From the NCBI GenBank assembly GCA_039190275.1, contig JBCCYF010000056.1:1-26495 (forward strand): a stretch of 26,495 bases of DNA. The letters run 5' to 3'. How positions within the stretch are numbered: position 1 is the stretch's first letter; each line of letters opens with the position of its first letter. Made by a program: the position numbers and the translations under genes. This DNA comes from Halovulum sp039190275 (lineage in GTDB: Bacteria > Pseudomonadota > Alphaproteobacteria > Rhodobacterales > Rhodobacteraceae). The notes beneath the pieces are model-generated. The model searched no databases. It worked only from the letters and a program-made list of their open reading frames with translations, and was not told where the DNA came from. This document shows positions 15,305 to 22,533 of the stretch, one piece after another.

Positions 15305-15338
15305 TTTATAATTCTGATAACATTAATTTAGAATATCA
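15305..15338 (-). promoter_or_regulatory. Candidate promoter and MarR operator upstream of the sulfatase operon
   Basis: The 120-bp divergent region between the first sulfatase and marR is very AT-rich. On the minus strand TATAAA (15310-15305) could serve as a -10, with a weak -35 TTCTAA (15333-15328) at 17-bp spacing. A 24-bp imperfect dyad with outer arms TGATA (15315-15319) and TATCA (15334-15338), and a symmetric ATTAAT-like centre, covers the spacer and the -35, where a repressor would block RNA polymerase. MarR dimers usually bind dyads of about this size and often control divergent genes, so the neighbouring MarR protein is the natural candidate. A second short repeat, GTTGAT, occurs twice on the minus strand nearer marR. 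Confidence 0.55.
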
Positions 15339-15382
15339 TCAACGTTTTTGTTGCGCTATCAACATTTAGAATTGGAGCAGCC

Positions 15383-15856
15383 TTGTCGGTCCTCAACTCG
15401 GAATCACTTGAACGGCAACTGGAACTGGTTCGCGAACTGGAAAACAGGCTGACGTTCCGACTGTCATACGTCAGCAAGCTCATTGACCACCAAGCAGCGG
15501 ATTTTCTCAGAGATACGCCGATCAGTCTGGCGGCTTACCGGATCCTAATGGTTGTCAAGATGTTCGGGGAAATCTCTCTGTCCGACGTGAGCAGGTTTAA
15601 CGCAATTGACCGGGCACAAGTCACACGATCTGCAGCAGCCTTAGAAAAGCAGGGCTTTGTGGAGTTTCGAACCGATCCGCGAAGTAAACGGAAAAAGCTG
15701 CTGGTTTTGTCCGGTTCGGGGGAAAGCTTGTTGGCGCAAGTGCGCCCTAAATTCGATGCACGACGCAGGAGACTTGAAGAGGCGCTCGGGCCAGGGACGC
15801 TTGAAGACCTGCTGAAGGGGCTTGAAAAGGTCGCCAGGTTTGTTGGCGAGGATTGA
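15383..15856 (+). CDS. MarR-family transcriptional regulator (TTG start)
   Basis: A 157-residue MarR-type winged-helix protein. Residues about 20-45 form the N-terminal dimerisation helix (LTFRLSYVSKLIDHQAADFL). The HTH and wing are seen in ISLSDVSRFNAIDRAQVTRS, AAALEKQGFVEFRTDPRSKR and KKLLVLSGSGESLL, followed by a C-terminal dimerisation helix. Such proteins are mostly repressors relieved by small aromatic or carboxylate ligands. The start is TTG at 15383 with GGAG six bases upstream, and no ATG is well placed. It is divergent from the sulfatase operon and convergent with the MBL gene (13 bp between stops), so the sulfatase operon is the most likely target, and the ligand may be its substrate or product. 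Confidence 0.9.
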   Translation: MSVLNSESLERQLELVRELENRLTFRLSYVSKLIDHQAADFLRDTPISLAAYRILMVVKMFGEISLSDVSRFNAIDRAQVTRSAAALEKQGFVEFRTDPRSKRKKLLVLSGSGESLLAQVRPKFDARRRRLEEALGPGTLEDLLKGLEKVARFVGED

Positions 15857-15869
15857 AGTCGATACCGCA

Positions 15870-16715
15870 TCACAGCTCGAAGTCCATCAGATCTTCGCCG
15901 ATCACGATTTCACCGCAATAGATTTCGGACATTTCCTTCACCAGGCGCAGGTGAACGCCAGGTGCGTCCATGTGCGGACGCAAGTGCGTAAGAACAACCT
16001 TTCCAACACTGGCTTCTTCCGCAGTGTGCGCCACCTCCAAGTGACCTGACGATCCCTTCAGCCAGTCCGGCCCTCGCGCCTCTTGACTCAGGTTGAAACA
16101 CATATGGATCAGAATATCCGCGCCGGTGGCGAGTTTGGTCAAAGCATCCGAGGTGCCGCTGTCGCCGGAGTAGACGACGGCCTTGCCGTCGGCATCGATT
16201 CGATAGCCCAAGCAGTCTAGGAACGGCTGTGCGTGTGGTACTTCGACCGAGCGCAGCTGCCAGCCATCGCCGCGCATTGAGAACCCGGGGAGTATTTCTT
16301 CCACTGTGGCTTCGGGCCAAGCCCTTGGCAAGGTTCCACCACGCTCGAGCCAAATTTCCTTGCTGGGCTCAAATTCGGTCCGTGCACGCAGATCTGTCTC
16401 GAACGCGCCTTTCGGCCCAAACAGCCTCTCGGTGATTTGGGCGATCGGAGCGGGTCCAAACACCTCCAGCGCGCCACCTTCGTCCCACGAGGCATGGACC
16501 AACCGAGCATAGTCCATCATATGATCGCTGTGCAGATGGCTAAAGAAAAGCCTGCTAATTTCGTTGGGTTTTCGTCCCGCTTCCAACAATCGGCTGACGC
16601 TTCCGCCGCCACAGTCGAATTGCAGCACGTCGCCCGCGATATCAACCAGATACCCAGAAGACGCGCGGCGCGCATAGGATTCAGGCGAACCAGTTCCCAA
16701 TAATGTGACCTTCAT
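15870..16715 (-). CDS. Metallo-beta-lactamase-fold hydrolase, RNase Z/AtsA-like
   Basis: A 281-residue MBL-fold protein beginning MKVTLLGTGSPESYARRASS. The zinc motif FFSHLHSDHMMDYARL contains His60, His62, Asp64 and His65. LQFDCGGGSV and VVYSGDSGTSD follow the RNase Z-like pattern, and the final His is in VVLTHLRPHMDAPG. This branch contains tRNase Z, phosphodiesterases and the zinc-dependent arylsulfatase AtsA of Pseudoalteromonas, so both a sulfatase and a different ester or thioester hydrolase are possible. No signal peptide is seen. Its ATG overlaps the upstream CoA-transferase stop (ATGA), making it the last gene of the homogentisate operon. A metabolic rather than RNA-processing role is therefore likely. 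Confidence 0.87.
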   Translation of the reverse strand: MKVTLLGTGSPESYARRASSGYLVDIAGDVLQFDCGGGSVSRLLEAGRKPNEISRLFFSHLHSDHMMDYARLVHASWDEGGALEVFGPAPIAQITERLFGPKGAFETDLRARTEFEPSKEIWLERGGTLPRAWPEATVEEILPGFSMRGDGWQLRSVEVPHAQPFLDCLGYRIDADGKAVVYSGDSGTSDALTKLATGADILIHMCFNLSQEARGPDWLKGSSGHLEVAHTAEEASVGKVVLTHLRPHMDAPGVHLRLVKEMSEIYCGEIVIGEDLMDFEL

Positions 16716-18649
16716 ACCGACCCTCCTTTTCGATCCAGAAAACGCTGCGCTTCGGCTTGCGTCTCGAAAATATGAGCCGGATTTCCGCGTACGAAAGCCT
16801 TACCGAGTTTCATCCGCATAAAGGCCGAGGCAGAGTACCGTGTCGTGGTCCTGTAGTATCTGTCCTCGAGCTTCCGGACGGACCTAACCCAGGCATTTTC
16901 GGTCTCCGGGTAGATGACGGTTCCGTCATAGTTCACAATTGCGTCCACTTTTTCGCCCAACGGATCGCAAATATCGCGCACACGTGCAGCAATTCGGTCG
17001 ACTTCCGTCTGGTTCCGGATGCGCAGCTTTTCCAGATTTATGAACAGACGTCTTGTCGACGGATCGAGTGCAACACGCACATCAAGATCTAGGGCCAGAA
17101 GGTCTACTGCGAGTTCCATCGGTCCGTTGAGGAAGATGCGGGCATCCATTGCCGCGATATCTCTGCTGATTGGCTGATGAGACATGAGAGCAAGCACGTC
17201 ACGCTCGATGTCGATCCCCGGGGCGACTTCGATCAATTCCAATCCGTCTCTTGTCAATCGGAATACGCAGCGCTCGGTCACAAACAAGATGGGCTGCCCC
17301 AACCGTGCGGCACGCGGGCCAAAAAAGGTAATGTGCTCGACCGCACCGACGAACTTTTGAACCTTGCCTTCCGTGGCGATCGATAGTTGTCCATTTGCGA
17401 TTTCAACGGCTAGACCGACGGAGGTAAACGTGCCCGCGAAGACGACCTTCTTTGCGTTCTGACTGATGTTGATGAAGCCACCTGCCCCGGCCAAGCGCGG
17501 GCCAAACTTCGACACATTGACCGATCCCTCGCCGTCGACTTCGGCCATGCCGAGCACGGCAAGGTCCAGCCCGCCGCCATCGTAGAAGTCGAACTGCTGG
17601 TTTTGGGCAATGACAGCATCCGTGTTGGTTGCAGCCCCGAAATCGAGACCCGAGGCGGGCTGACCTCCGATCACACCCGGTTCAGCGGTCAACGTCAGGT
17701 GATCGAGCAGTGTTTCTTCGCCCGCGACGGCGGCCACACCTTCAGGCATTCCGATCCCGAGGTTGACCACGCCGTTAACCGGCAATTCAAACGCGGCGCG
17801 ACGCGCGATGATCTTTCGGGCATCCAGCGTCATTGTGCCAGCGGCCACGGAAGGGACACGGTGACGACCGGTAAATGCTGGCGAGAATGCTGTGCGGAAG
17901 GTCTGCATGTGGTCGCCAGGTTCGGCAATGACGATCGCATCGACCAAGGCACCGGGAATGACAACATCGCGTGGGTTGAGCGTGCCTCGGGCGACAACGT
18001 GTTCGACCTGGACGATGACCGCCCCGCCCGAGTTCTTCGCGGCCATTGCCTGGGACAGGTTGTCGATGGTCAGTGCCTCATTCTCCATCGTGACGTTTCC
18101 GGAGGTGTCCGCCGTTGTGCCACGCAGCAAGGCCACATCGATGGGAAGTGCCTTGAAAAAGAGAAAATCCTCGCCATCGATCTCCATCAGACTGACAAGA
18201 TCGTCGGTCGTTCGCGTGTTCAGCTTTCCGCCGTCCTTTCGTGGGTCAACGAAGGTCTCAAGCCCCGATTTCGAGAGCGTTCCCGGCTTGCCACCCGCGA
18301 TGTCGCGAAACATCTGGCTGATCACGCCCTGCGGCAGGTTATAGGCATCGATCTTGTCATCGACGGCGAGCTTTCCGACTTTGGGGATCAACCCCCAATG
18401 GCCACCAACAACGCGCGACAGCAGACCTTCGTAGGCGAGATGATTGAGCCCACGATCCTTTCCATCCCCCTGCCCTGCGGCGAAGAACAGTGTCAGCCCT
18501 CGGGGAGACCCGGTTTCCAGAAACCGCGCCTCGACAGCCTTCAGCAGGGTTTCGGGAACACCGATGCCGACAAATCCCGATGTCGTCACAATGTCACCGT
18601 CGGAGATCAGATTGGCGGCTGCAGCGGGAGAGATGGTTTTGTTCGGCAT
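16712..18649 (-). CDS. Acyl-CoA:acetate/3-ketoacid CoA-transferase (fused alpha and beta halves)
   Basis: A 645-residue class I CoA transferase of the YdiF/propionate CoA-transferase type, with alpha- and beta-like halves in one chain. The first half has ISDGDIVTTSGFVGIGVPET, and the second has VNLGIGMPEGVAAVAGEE and LTAEPGVIGGQPASGLDFGA. By analogy with the SENG Glu of succinyl-CoA:3-ketoacid transferase, the Glu in TAEPG is the probable catalytic residue. A C-terminal extension of about 110-120 residues (from NGPMELAVDLLALDLDVRVA) goes beyond the usual 520-530 length. The ATG at 18649 lies four bases after maiA, and upstream codons look non-coding. Acetoacetate, the product of the preceding fumarylacetoacetase, is the probable acceptor, yielding acetoacetyl-CoA. 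Confidence 0.9.
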   Translation of the reverse strand: MPNKTISPAAAANLISDGDIVTTSGFVGIGVPETLLKAVEARFLETGSPRGLTLFFAAGQGDGKDRGLNHLAYEGLLSRVVGGHWGLIPKVGKLAVDDKIDAYNLPQGVISQMFRDIAGGKPGTLSKSGLETFVDPRKDGGKLNTRTTDDLVSLMEIDGEDFLFFKALPIDVALLRGTTADTSGNVTMENEALTIDNLSQAMAAKNSGGAVIVQVEHVVARGTLNPRDVVIPGALVDAIVIAEPGDHMQTFRTAFSPAFTGRHRVPSVAAGTMTLDARKIIARRAAFELPVNGVVNLGIGMPEGVAAVAGEETLLDHLTLTAEPGVIGGQPASGLDFGAATNTDAVIAQNQQFDFYDGGGLDLAVLGMAEVDGEGSVNVSKFGPRLAGAGGFINISQNAKKVVFAGTFTSVGLAVEIANGQLSIATEGKVQKFVGAVEHITFFGPRAARLGQPILFVTERCVFRLTRDGLELIEVAPGIDIERDVLALMSHQPISRDIAAMDARIFLNGPMELAVDLLALDLDVRVALDPSTRRLFINLEKLRIRNQTEVDRIAARVRDICDPLGEKVDAIVNYDGTVIYPETENAWVRSVRKLEDRYYRTTTRYSASAFMRMKLGKAFVRGNPAHIFETQAEAQRFLDRKGGSV

Positions 18650-18653
18650 GAGG

Positions 18654-19304
18654 CTACTCGCTTGATAGGCCAACCTCATCGGGGTGGGCGGCGGCAAAGG
18701 CGGGATGATCCTGAGCAGAGGCAGCTATCCGGGATATCCGGGCGTGGCTGGCGTAATCCACACCCCAGCGGTCGGCGTTATAGAGTTGGGGGATCAGGCA
18801 GCAATCGGCCATCGTGGGTGTGTCGCCCAGACAAAAATCGGTGGCATCCCCTTGCGCCATAAGCGCCTCGAAGGCCGCAAGCCCGGGCGCGATGAAATGC
18901 TGCATCCAGGCTTTCTTCTCGGCGGCGCCACCCTCCGTCAGGCCGACTACATGCGCGGCCACACCAAGGTTGCAGACGGGGTGAATTTCCATCGCGATCG
19001 CGTAGGACAACTGCCGCGTGCTGTGCTGCCCGATGGGATCGGCCGGAAGCAAGGTGGAGCCGTTGCGCGTCGCATGTAGATACTCGATGATTGCCAGCGA
19101 CTGCGTCAATCGGTGGCCGTCGATCTCCAGGCTGGGCAGGATGCCTTGCGGATTGATCTTGAGATAGTCAGCGGCACGATGCGCCCCGGTCAGAAGGTTC
19201 ACAGGGCGAGCTTCGTAACGAAGACCGAGCAGGTTCAGAGCGATCCTGACCCGGTAACTCGCCGACGAGCGCCAATAGTCGTAGAGGACGGGCAGATCCG
19301 ACAT
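18654..19304 (-). CDS. maiA: Maleylacetoacetate isomerase (zeta-class glutathione S-transferase)
   Basis: A 216-residue zeta GST. The N-terminal thioredoxin-like domain carries SSASYRVRIALNLLGL, the zeta-class glutathione-binding signature, followed by NPQGILPSLEIDGHRLTQSL and AIIEYL. The C-terminal helical domain includes FCLGDTPTMADCCLIPQLYN. It isomerises 4-maleylacetoacetate to 4-fumarylacetoacetate with glutathione in tyrosine and homogentisate breakdown. The ATG at 19304 directly follows the stop of the short GST fragment (TAA-G-ATG). A TTG three codons earlier is less likely. It sits between fahA/Rieske and the CoA transferase in one transcription unit. It is cytoplasmic. Confidence 0.95.
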   Translation of the reverse strand: MSDLPVLYDYWRSSASYRVRIALNLLGLRYEARPVNLLTGAHRAADYLKINPQGILPSLEIDGHRLTQSLAIIEYLHATRNGSTLLPADPIGQHSTRQLSYAIAMEIHPVCNLGVAAHVVGLTEGGAAEKKAWMQHFIAPGLAAFEALMAQGDATDFCLGDTPTMADCCLIPQLYNADRWGVDYASHARISRIAASAQDHPAFAAAHPDEVGLSSE

Positions 19305-19305
19305 C

Positions 19306-19458
19306 TTATTCAAGCTGGTCGGTCGGCAGTGCGTTCAGAGCGCTGAACTGGGCTTCGCCCATCCGCACGTCGTGAACAATGCCATTGAGCACCAGCGCCA
19401 CCCGGACACTCCATGCAGCGGAGGACTGCCAGCTGTCATGGAAGGTAATGATTGTCAT
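19306..19458 (-). pseudogene. 50-codon GST/maleylacetoacetate-isomerase-like N-terminal fragment
   Basis: The frame starting at the ATG at 19458 encodes only 50 residues. MTIITFHDSWQSSAAWSVRV is an altered form of the zeta-GST signature found intact in the next gene (SSASYRVRIAL), followed by ALVLNGIVHDVRMGEAQFSA and a LNALPTDQLE ending. It resembles the first beta-alpha-beta part of a thioredoxin-fold GST domain with nothing after it. It overlaps the Rieske gene stop by four bases and ends just before maiA, so it is embedded in the operon and probably translated. It may be the leftover of a tandem maiA duplication, or a retained micro-protein. I favour a relic, but the clean frame is notable. 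Confidence 0.6.
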
Positions 19459-19820
19459 GGGGCGCCTCCGACCAAGATGTGCCCGTCCACTAAACTGACC
19501 GGCACCGTGTCGAGGCATTCACCGATGCCGAGCCCTTCGACGCCTTCGCCGGTTACGACCGAGAAGCCAGCCAAGTGGTTGGTGCAGCGCAGAATGGTCT
19601 TGTCCGCCGAGATCAGCTTGTCACCCTTGTAGTCCAGCGGCAGGTACTGATGCGGGCAGGCGTTGACATAGGCACGCACCCGTTCCCCCATCCGCACCAA
19701 CACAAGCGGGAATCCGTCAAGCTCCAGGCACAGTGTGTTGCCGTCGGGAACGTCCTCGGCGGCGCAGACGACCGCGCCCTCCACCGGAGCGCCCCTGTAG
19801 GATTTCCAGGCGTCCGACAT
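19455..19820 (-). CDS. Rieske [2Fe-2S] ferredoxin-like protein in the homogentisate operon
   Basis: A 121-residue single-domain Rieske protein. The two cluster motifs are CPHQYLPL (Cys55, His57) and CTNHLAGF (Cys79, His82), separated by a 21-residue insert, so the cluster would have two Cys and two His ligands. There is no signal peptide or membrane anchor, so it is a soluble cytoplasmic protein like those feeding electrons to oxygenases. The gene starts one base after the fahA stop and overlaps the GST fragment. None of the classical homogentisate enzymes needs a Rieske partner, so its role is unclear. It may protect or reactivate the iron of HmgA or Hpd, or act with an unlinked oxygenase. 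Confidence 0.88.
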   Translation of the reverse strand: MSDAWKSYRGAPVEGAVVCAAEDVPDGNTLCLELDGFPLVLVRMGERVRAYVNACPHQYLPLDYKGDKLISADKTILRCTNHLAGFSVVTGEGVEGLGIGECLDTVPVSLVDGHILVGGAP

Positions 19821-19821
19821 G

Positions 19822-21090
19822 TCAGCCCCCGAAGTTTACTGCTGGCAGGATCTTTCCGGCGCAGTTGCCGAACCCGATCCGGTAGTCGCCTTCACACCAG
19901 CCGATGATGTCAATCGTGTCTCCATCTTCGAGGAATGTGCGGGTACCGCCAGCAACCTCAAGCGGGTCACGACCGTTCCATGTCAGTTCCAGCATCGAGC
20001 CGAAACTGTCCCGCGTCGGCCCGGAAATGGTGCCAGAGCCAAGCAGATCACCGGTTTCCATGGCGCAGCCTGACGAGGCATGGTGCACGAATTGAAGGGC
20101 CGATGAGTAATACATGTATTTATAGTTCGTCCGGCTGATTGTGCTGGGAGTTCCGCCCTCAGGCGTCAAGCTAACTTCCAATTGAATGTCGAAATTGTTC
20201 GGCGTCGCTTCCTCCAGATACGGCAGCAGCGGTTTGACCCGCTCCGGCGCGGACACCCGGAAGGGCTCAAGCGCCTCGCGGGTGACCACCCAGGGGCTGA
20301 TGGATGTGCCGAAAGCCTTGGACTGGAAGGGCCCGAGCGGCTGATATTCCCAGACCTGGACATCCCGGGCCGACCAATCGTTCATCAAAACGTAGCCGAA
20401 GATGTTGTCATAGGCCTCCGAGGCGCTGACGGGCTGTCCCATCTTGTTGGGGGTGCCGACGACAGCGCCAAGCTCAAGCTCGATGTCCAGTTTCTGGCAA
20501 GGGCCAAAACGGGGCACGTCGTCCCGCGGTCCTTTCAGCTGGCCGTTGGGGCGGTGGATATCCGTCCCAGAGACCACAACCGTCGACGCGCGCCCGTTGT
20601 AACCAATCGGAATGTGCAGCCAGTTCGGCATCAGCGCGTTGTCGGGGTCGCGAAACATCGTTCCGACATTGGTCGCATGCTCTTTCGAAGCGTAGAAATC
20701 GGTGTAGGAGCGGACAAAGAACGGCAGATGCATTGCTGCGTCTGACTGGACAACCAGAGGGAGTGACCGGTCGCCGCCTTCAGCGTCAAGCAATGCGCCA
20801 ATCTTCGCCCGCGTCTCCGACCAGACTGCTTGCGGCAACGCCATGAGTGGGTTCAGAACGCCCTGGTCAAAGACCTTTTCGTCGCCACCGGGAGCCAGCC
20901 GTCCCCCCGCTTCCAACGCAGTTAAGTCAAGAATGCTGTCCCCGATGGCAATACCTATGCGCCGCGGACCATTCGCTTGCGAAAAGACGCCATAGGGCAG
21001 GTTCTGGATAGGAAAGTCGCTGTCAGGCGCATTCGCGCTGTCGACCCAGCTCTGGCGCATTGGGTCATGTGTTTCGTTCAGAGCGGCCAT
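19822..21090 (-). CDS. fahA: Fumarylacetoacetase
   Basis: A 422-residue fumarylacetoacetate hydrolase of full length. An N-terminal SH3-like domain starts with FPIQNLPYGVFSQANGPRRI. The catalytic domain contains SYTDFYASKEHATNVGTMFR, where Asp131 and His138 correspond to the metal-binding Asp126 and catalytic His133 of the mammalian enzyme. DIELELGAVVG supplies the metal-binding glutamates, followed by NDWSARDVQVWEYQPLGPF. It cleaves 4-fumarylacetoacetate to fumarate and acetoacetate, the last step of homogentisate catabolism. GGAGG precedes the ATG. It follows hmgA after a 69-bp gap with a hairpin and is followed directly by the Rieske gene. The acetoacetate can pass to the CoA transferase in the same operon. 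Confidence 0.97.
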   Translation of the reverse strand: MAALNETHDPMRQSWVDSANAPDSDFPIQNLPYGVFSQANGPRRIGIAIGDSILDLTALEAGGRLAPGGDEKVFDQGVLNPLMALPQAVWSETRAKIGALLDAEGGDRSLPLVVQSDAAMHLPFFVRSYTDFYASKEHATNVGTMFRDPDNALMPNWLHIPIGYNGRASTVVVSGTDIHRPNGQLKGPRDDVPRFGPCQKLDIELELGAVVGTPNKMGQPVSASEAYDNIFGYVLMNDWSARDVQVWEYQPLGPFQSKAFGTSISPWVVTREALEPFRVSAPERVKPLLPYLEEATPNNFDIQLEVSLTPEGGTPSTISRTNYKYMYYSSALQFVHHASSGCAMETGDLLGSGTISGPTRDSFGSMLELTWNGRDPLEVAGGTRTFLEDGDTIDIIGWCEGDYRIGFGNCAGKILPAVNFGG

Positions 21091-21122
21091 GACTGTCCTC
21101 CATTCCCTTGTCTTTCTTTGAC

Positions 21123-21145
21123 GGCGCGGCCCGGTGAACCGCGCC
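21123..21145 (-). other. GC-rich hairpin in the hmgA-fahA gap
   Basis: A 7-bp perfect inverted repeat (GGCGCGG at 21123-21129 and CCGCGCC at 21139-21145, nine-base loop) lies in the short gap between the hmgA stop (21160) and the fahA start (21090). On the minus strand it is not followed by a T-run, so it is not a good intrinsic terminator. It could act in message stability or processing. I do not see other copies that would make it a repeat family. Confidence 0.4.
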
Positions 21146-21159
21146 CGTTTGTGTTTGGA

Positions 21160-22530
21160 TTACTCGCCGTTCCAGACGGGTCGTTTGGGATCGAAGTGGT
21201 TCCGAAGCGGCTTCCAAACGTCCGGATATTTCACCTGAAGCGTGTCGAGCTCAGCAGCGTATTTGGTCATTTGCTGCGGGAACCGGGTCTCGAACATGAA
21301 GGCAATGGTATTGTCCAGTTTTTCAGGCTCAAGCTCCTTCAGCGAGGCCGCATAGAATGCGTCTGCATCCGGCCCATGCGGCAGCATCATGTTGTGGCAT
21401 GACATGCCGCCCGGAACAAAGCCCTCCGGCTTGGCGTCATAGACGCCTTCGATCAGCCCCATGAATTCTGACATGATGTTCATATGGTACCAGGGCGGGC
21501 GGAAGCTGTCCTCGGCCACAAGCCAGCGCGGCGGGAAAATTACGAAGTCGATGTTGGCCGTTCCCGGCTCGCCCGACGGAGCCGTCAGAACGGTAAAGAT
21601 CGACGGATCGGCGTGATCGTTGCGGATCGGACCGACCGGTGAATAGTGTCGCAGATTGTACTTGTATGGCGCATAGTTGCCGTGCCAAGCCACCACGTCC
21701 AGCGGACTGTGATCGATCTCGCAGGCGTGGAACTGGCCGCACCACTTGGTCACGACCCGGTGAGACACACCGTCCTTTTGTTCGTAGGCCGCGACCGGCG
21801 ACAGGAAATCGCGCGGGTTGGCCATGCAGTTGGCACCGATAGGTCCGCGCTCCGGGACGGTGAAAACCGCACCATAGTTCTCGCAGATATAGCCGCGGGC
21901 CTTGTTATCACCGTTCAGCAGCACCTTGTATTTCACGCCACGCGGAATGCCGACGATCTCGCCCGGCGCGGCGTCGATGATGCCGAACTCGGTGAAGAAG
22001 CGCAGCGCGCCCACTTCCGGCACAATCAGCATCTCGCCGTCAGCGTTATAGAAAACCTCAGTCTCCATGCTTTCCGTCACCGCATAGGTGTGGATCGCAT
22101 AGCCAACCTGGGTCAGCACATCACCGCCCGTGAAGATGGTGCGCATGCCGTCCAGCCATGTGCCCGCATCATCGGGGATAGGTGCCGGGTCCCATCGCAT
22201 TGGCGCAAGCGGCAGACCGCTTTCGTCCACAGTCGGAGCCGAGCGGAAATACGGCAGCTCGAACCGGACCATATCGGAAATGTGCTGCACCGTTGGGCGC
22301 ATCCGGTAGAGCCACGAACGTTCATTCGAAACACGCGGAGCAGTGAACGGCGAACCAGACAACTGTTCGGCATACAAGCCATAAGGGCAACGCTGCGGGC
22401 TATTCTGCCCGATAGGTAGCGCGCCTTCGATGGCCTCGGTTTCAAAGTCGTTGCCGAAACCGGGCATATAGCCTTCGTTGTATTTGGCGCGGCTCTTGGC
22501 GATGACGAAATCTTTGCTGGGCGCATTCAT
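21160..22530 (-). CDS. hmgA: Homogentisate 1,2-dioxygenase
   Basis: A 456-residue HmgA of full length. The iron site is visible: RPPWYHMNIMSEFMGLIEGV supplies His349 and Glu355, and GMSCHNMMLPHGPD supplies His385, an offset of 14 from His335, Glu341 and His371 of the human enzyme. The N-terminus has YMPGFGNDFETEAIEGALPI and SPQRCPYGLYAEQLSGSPFT, which are strongly conserved. It opens the ring of homogentisate with O2 to give 4-maleylacetoacetate. It starts three bases after the hpd stop, with its ribosome-binding site (GGAGG) inside the end of hpd, so the two are coupled. It is cytoplasmic. Confidence 0.98.
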   Translation of the reverse strand: MNAPSKDFVIAKSRAKYNEGYMPGFGNDFETEAIEGALPIGQNSPQRCPYGLYAEQLSGSPFTAPRVSNERSWLYRMRPTVQHISDMVRFELPYFRSAPTVDESGLPLAPMRWDPAPIPDDAGTWLDGMRTIFTGGDVLTQVGYAIHTYAVTESMETEVFYNADGEMLIVPEVGALRFFTEFGIIDAAPGEIVGIPRGVKYKVLLNGDNKARGYICENYGAVFTVPERGPIGANCMANPRDFLSPVAAYEQKDGVSHRVVTKWCGQFHACEIDHSPLDVVAWHGNYAPYKYNLRHYSPVGPIRNDHADPSIFTVLTAPSGEPGTANIDFVIFPPRWLVAEDSFRPPWYHMNIMSEFMGLIEGVYDAKPEGFVPGGMSCHNMMLPHGPDADAFYAASLKELEPEKLDNTIAFMFETRFPQQMTKYAAELDTLQVKYPDVWKPLRNHFDPKRPVWNGE

Positions 22531-22533
22531 CTC

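Noticed and set aside
17603..18862. 419-codon open frame on the plus strand
   Set aside because: It lies antisense to the CoA-transferase gene, has no recognisable domain, and arises from GC-rich codon bias of the real gene on the other strand.
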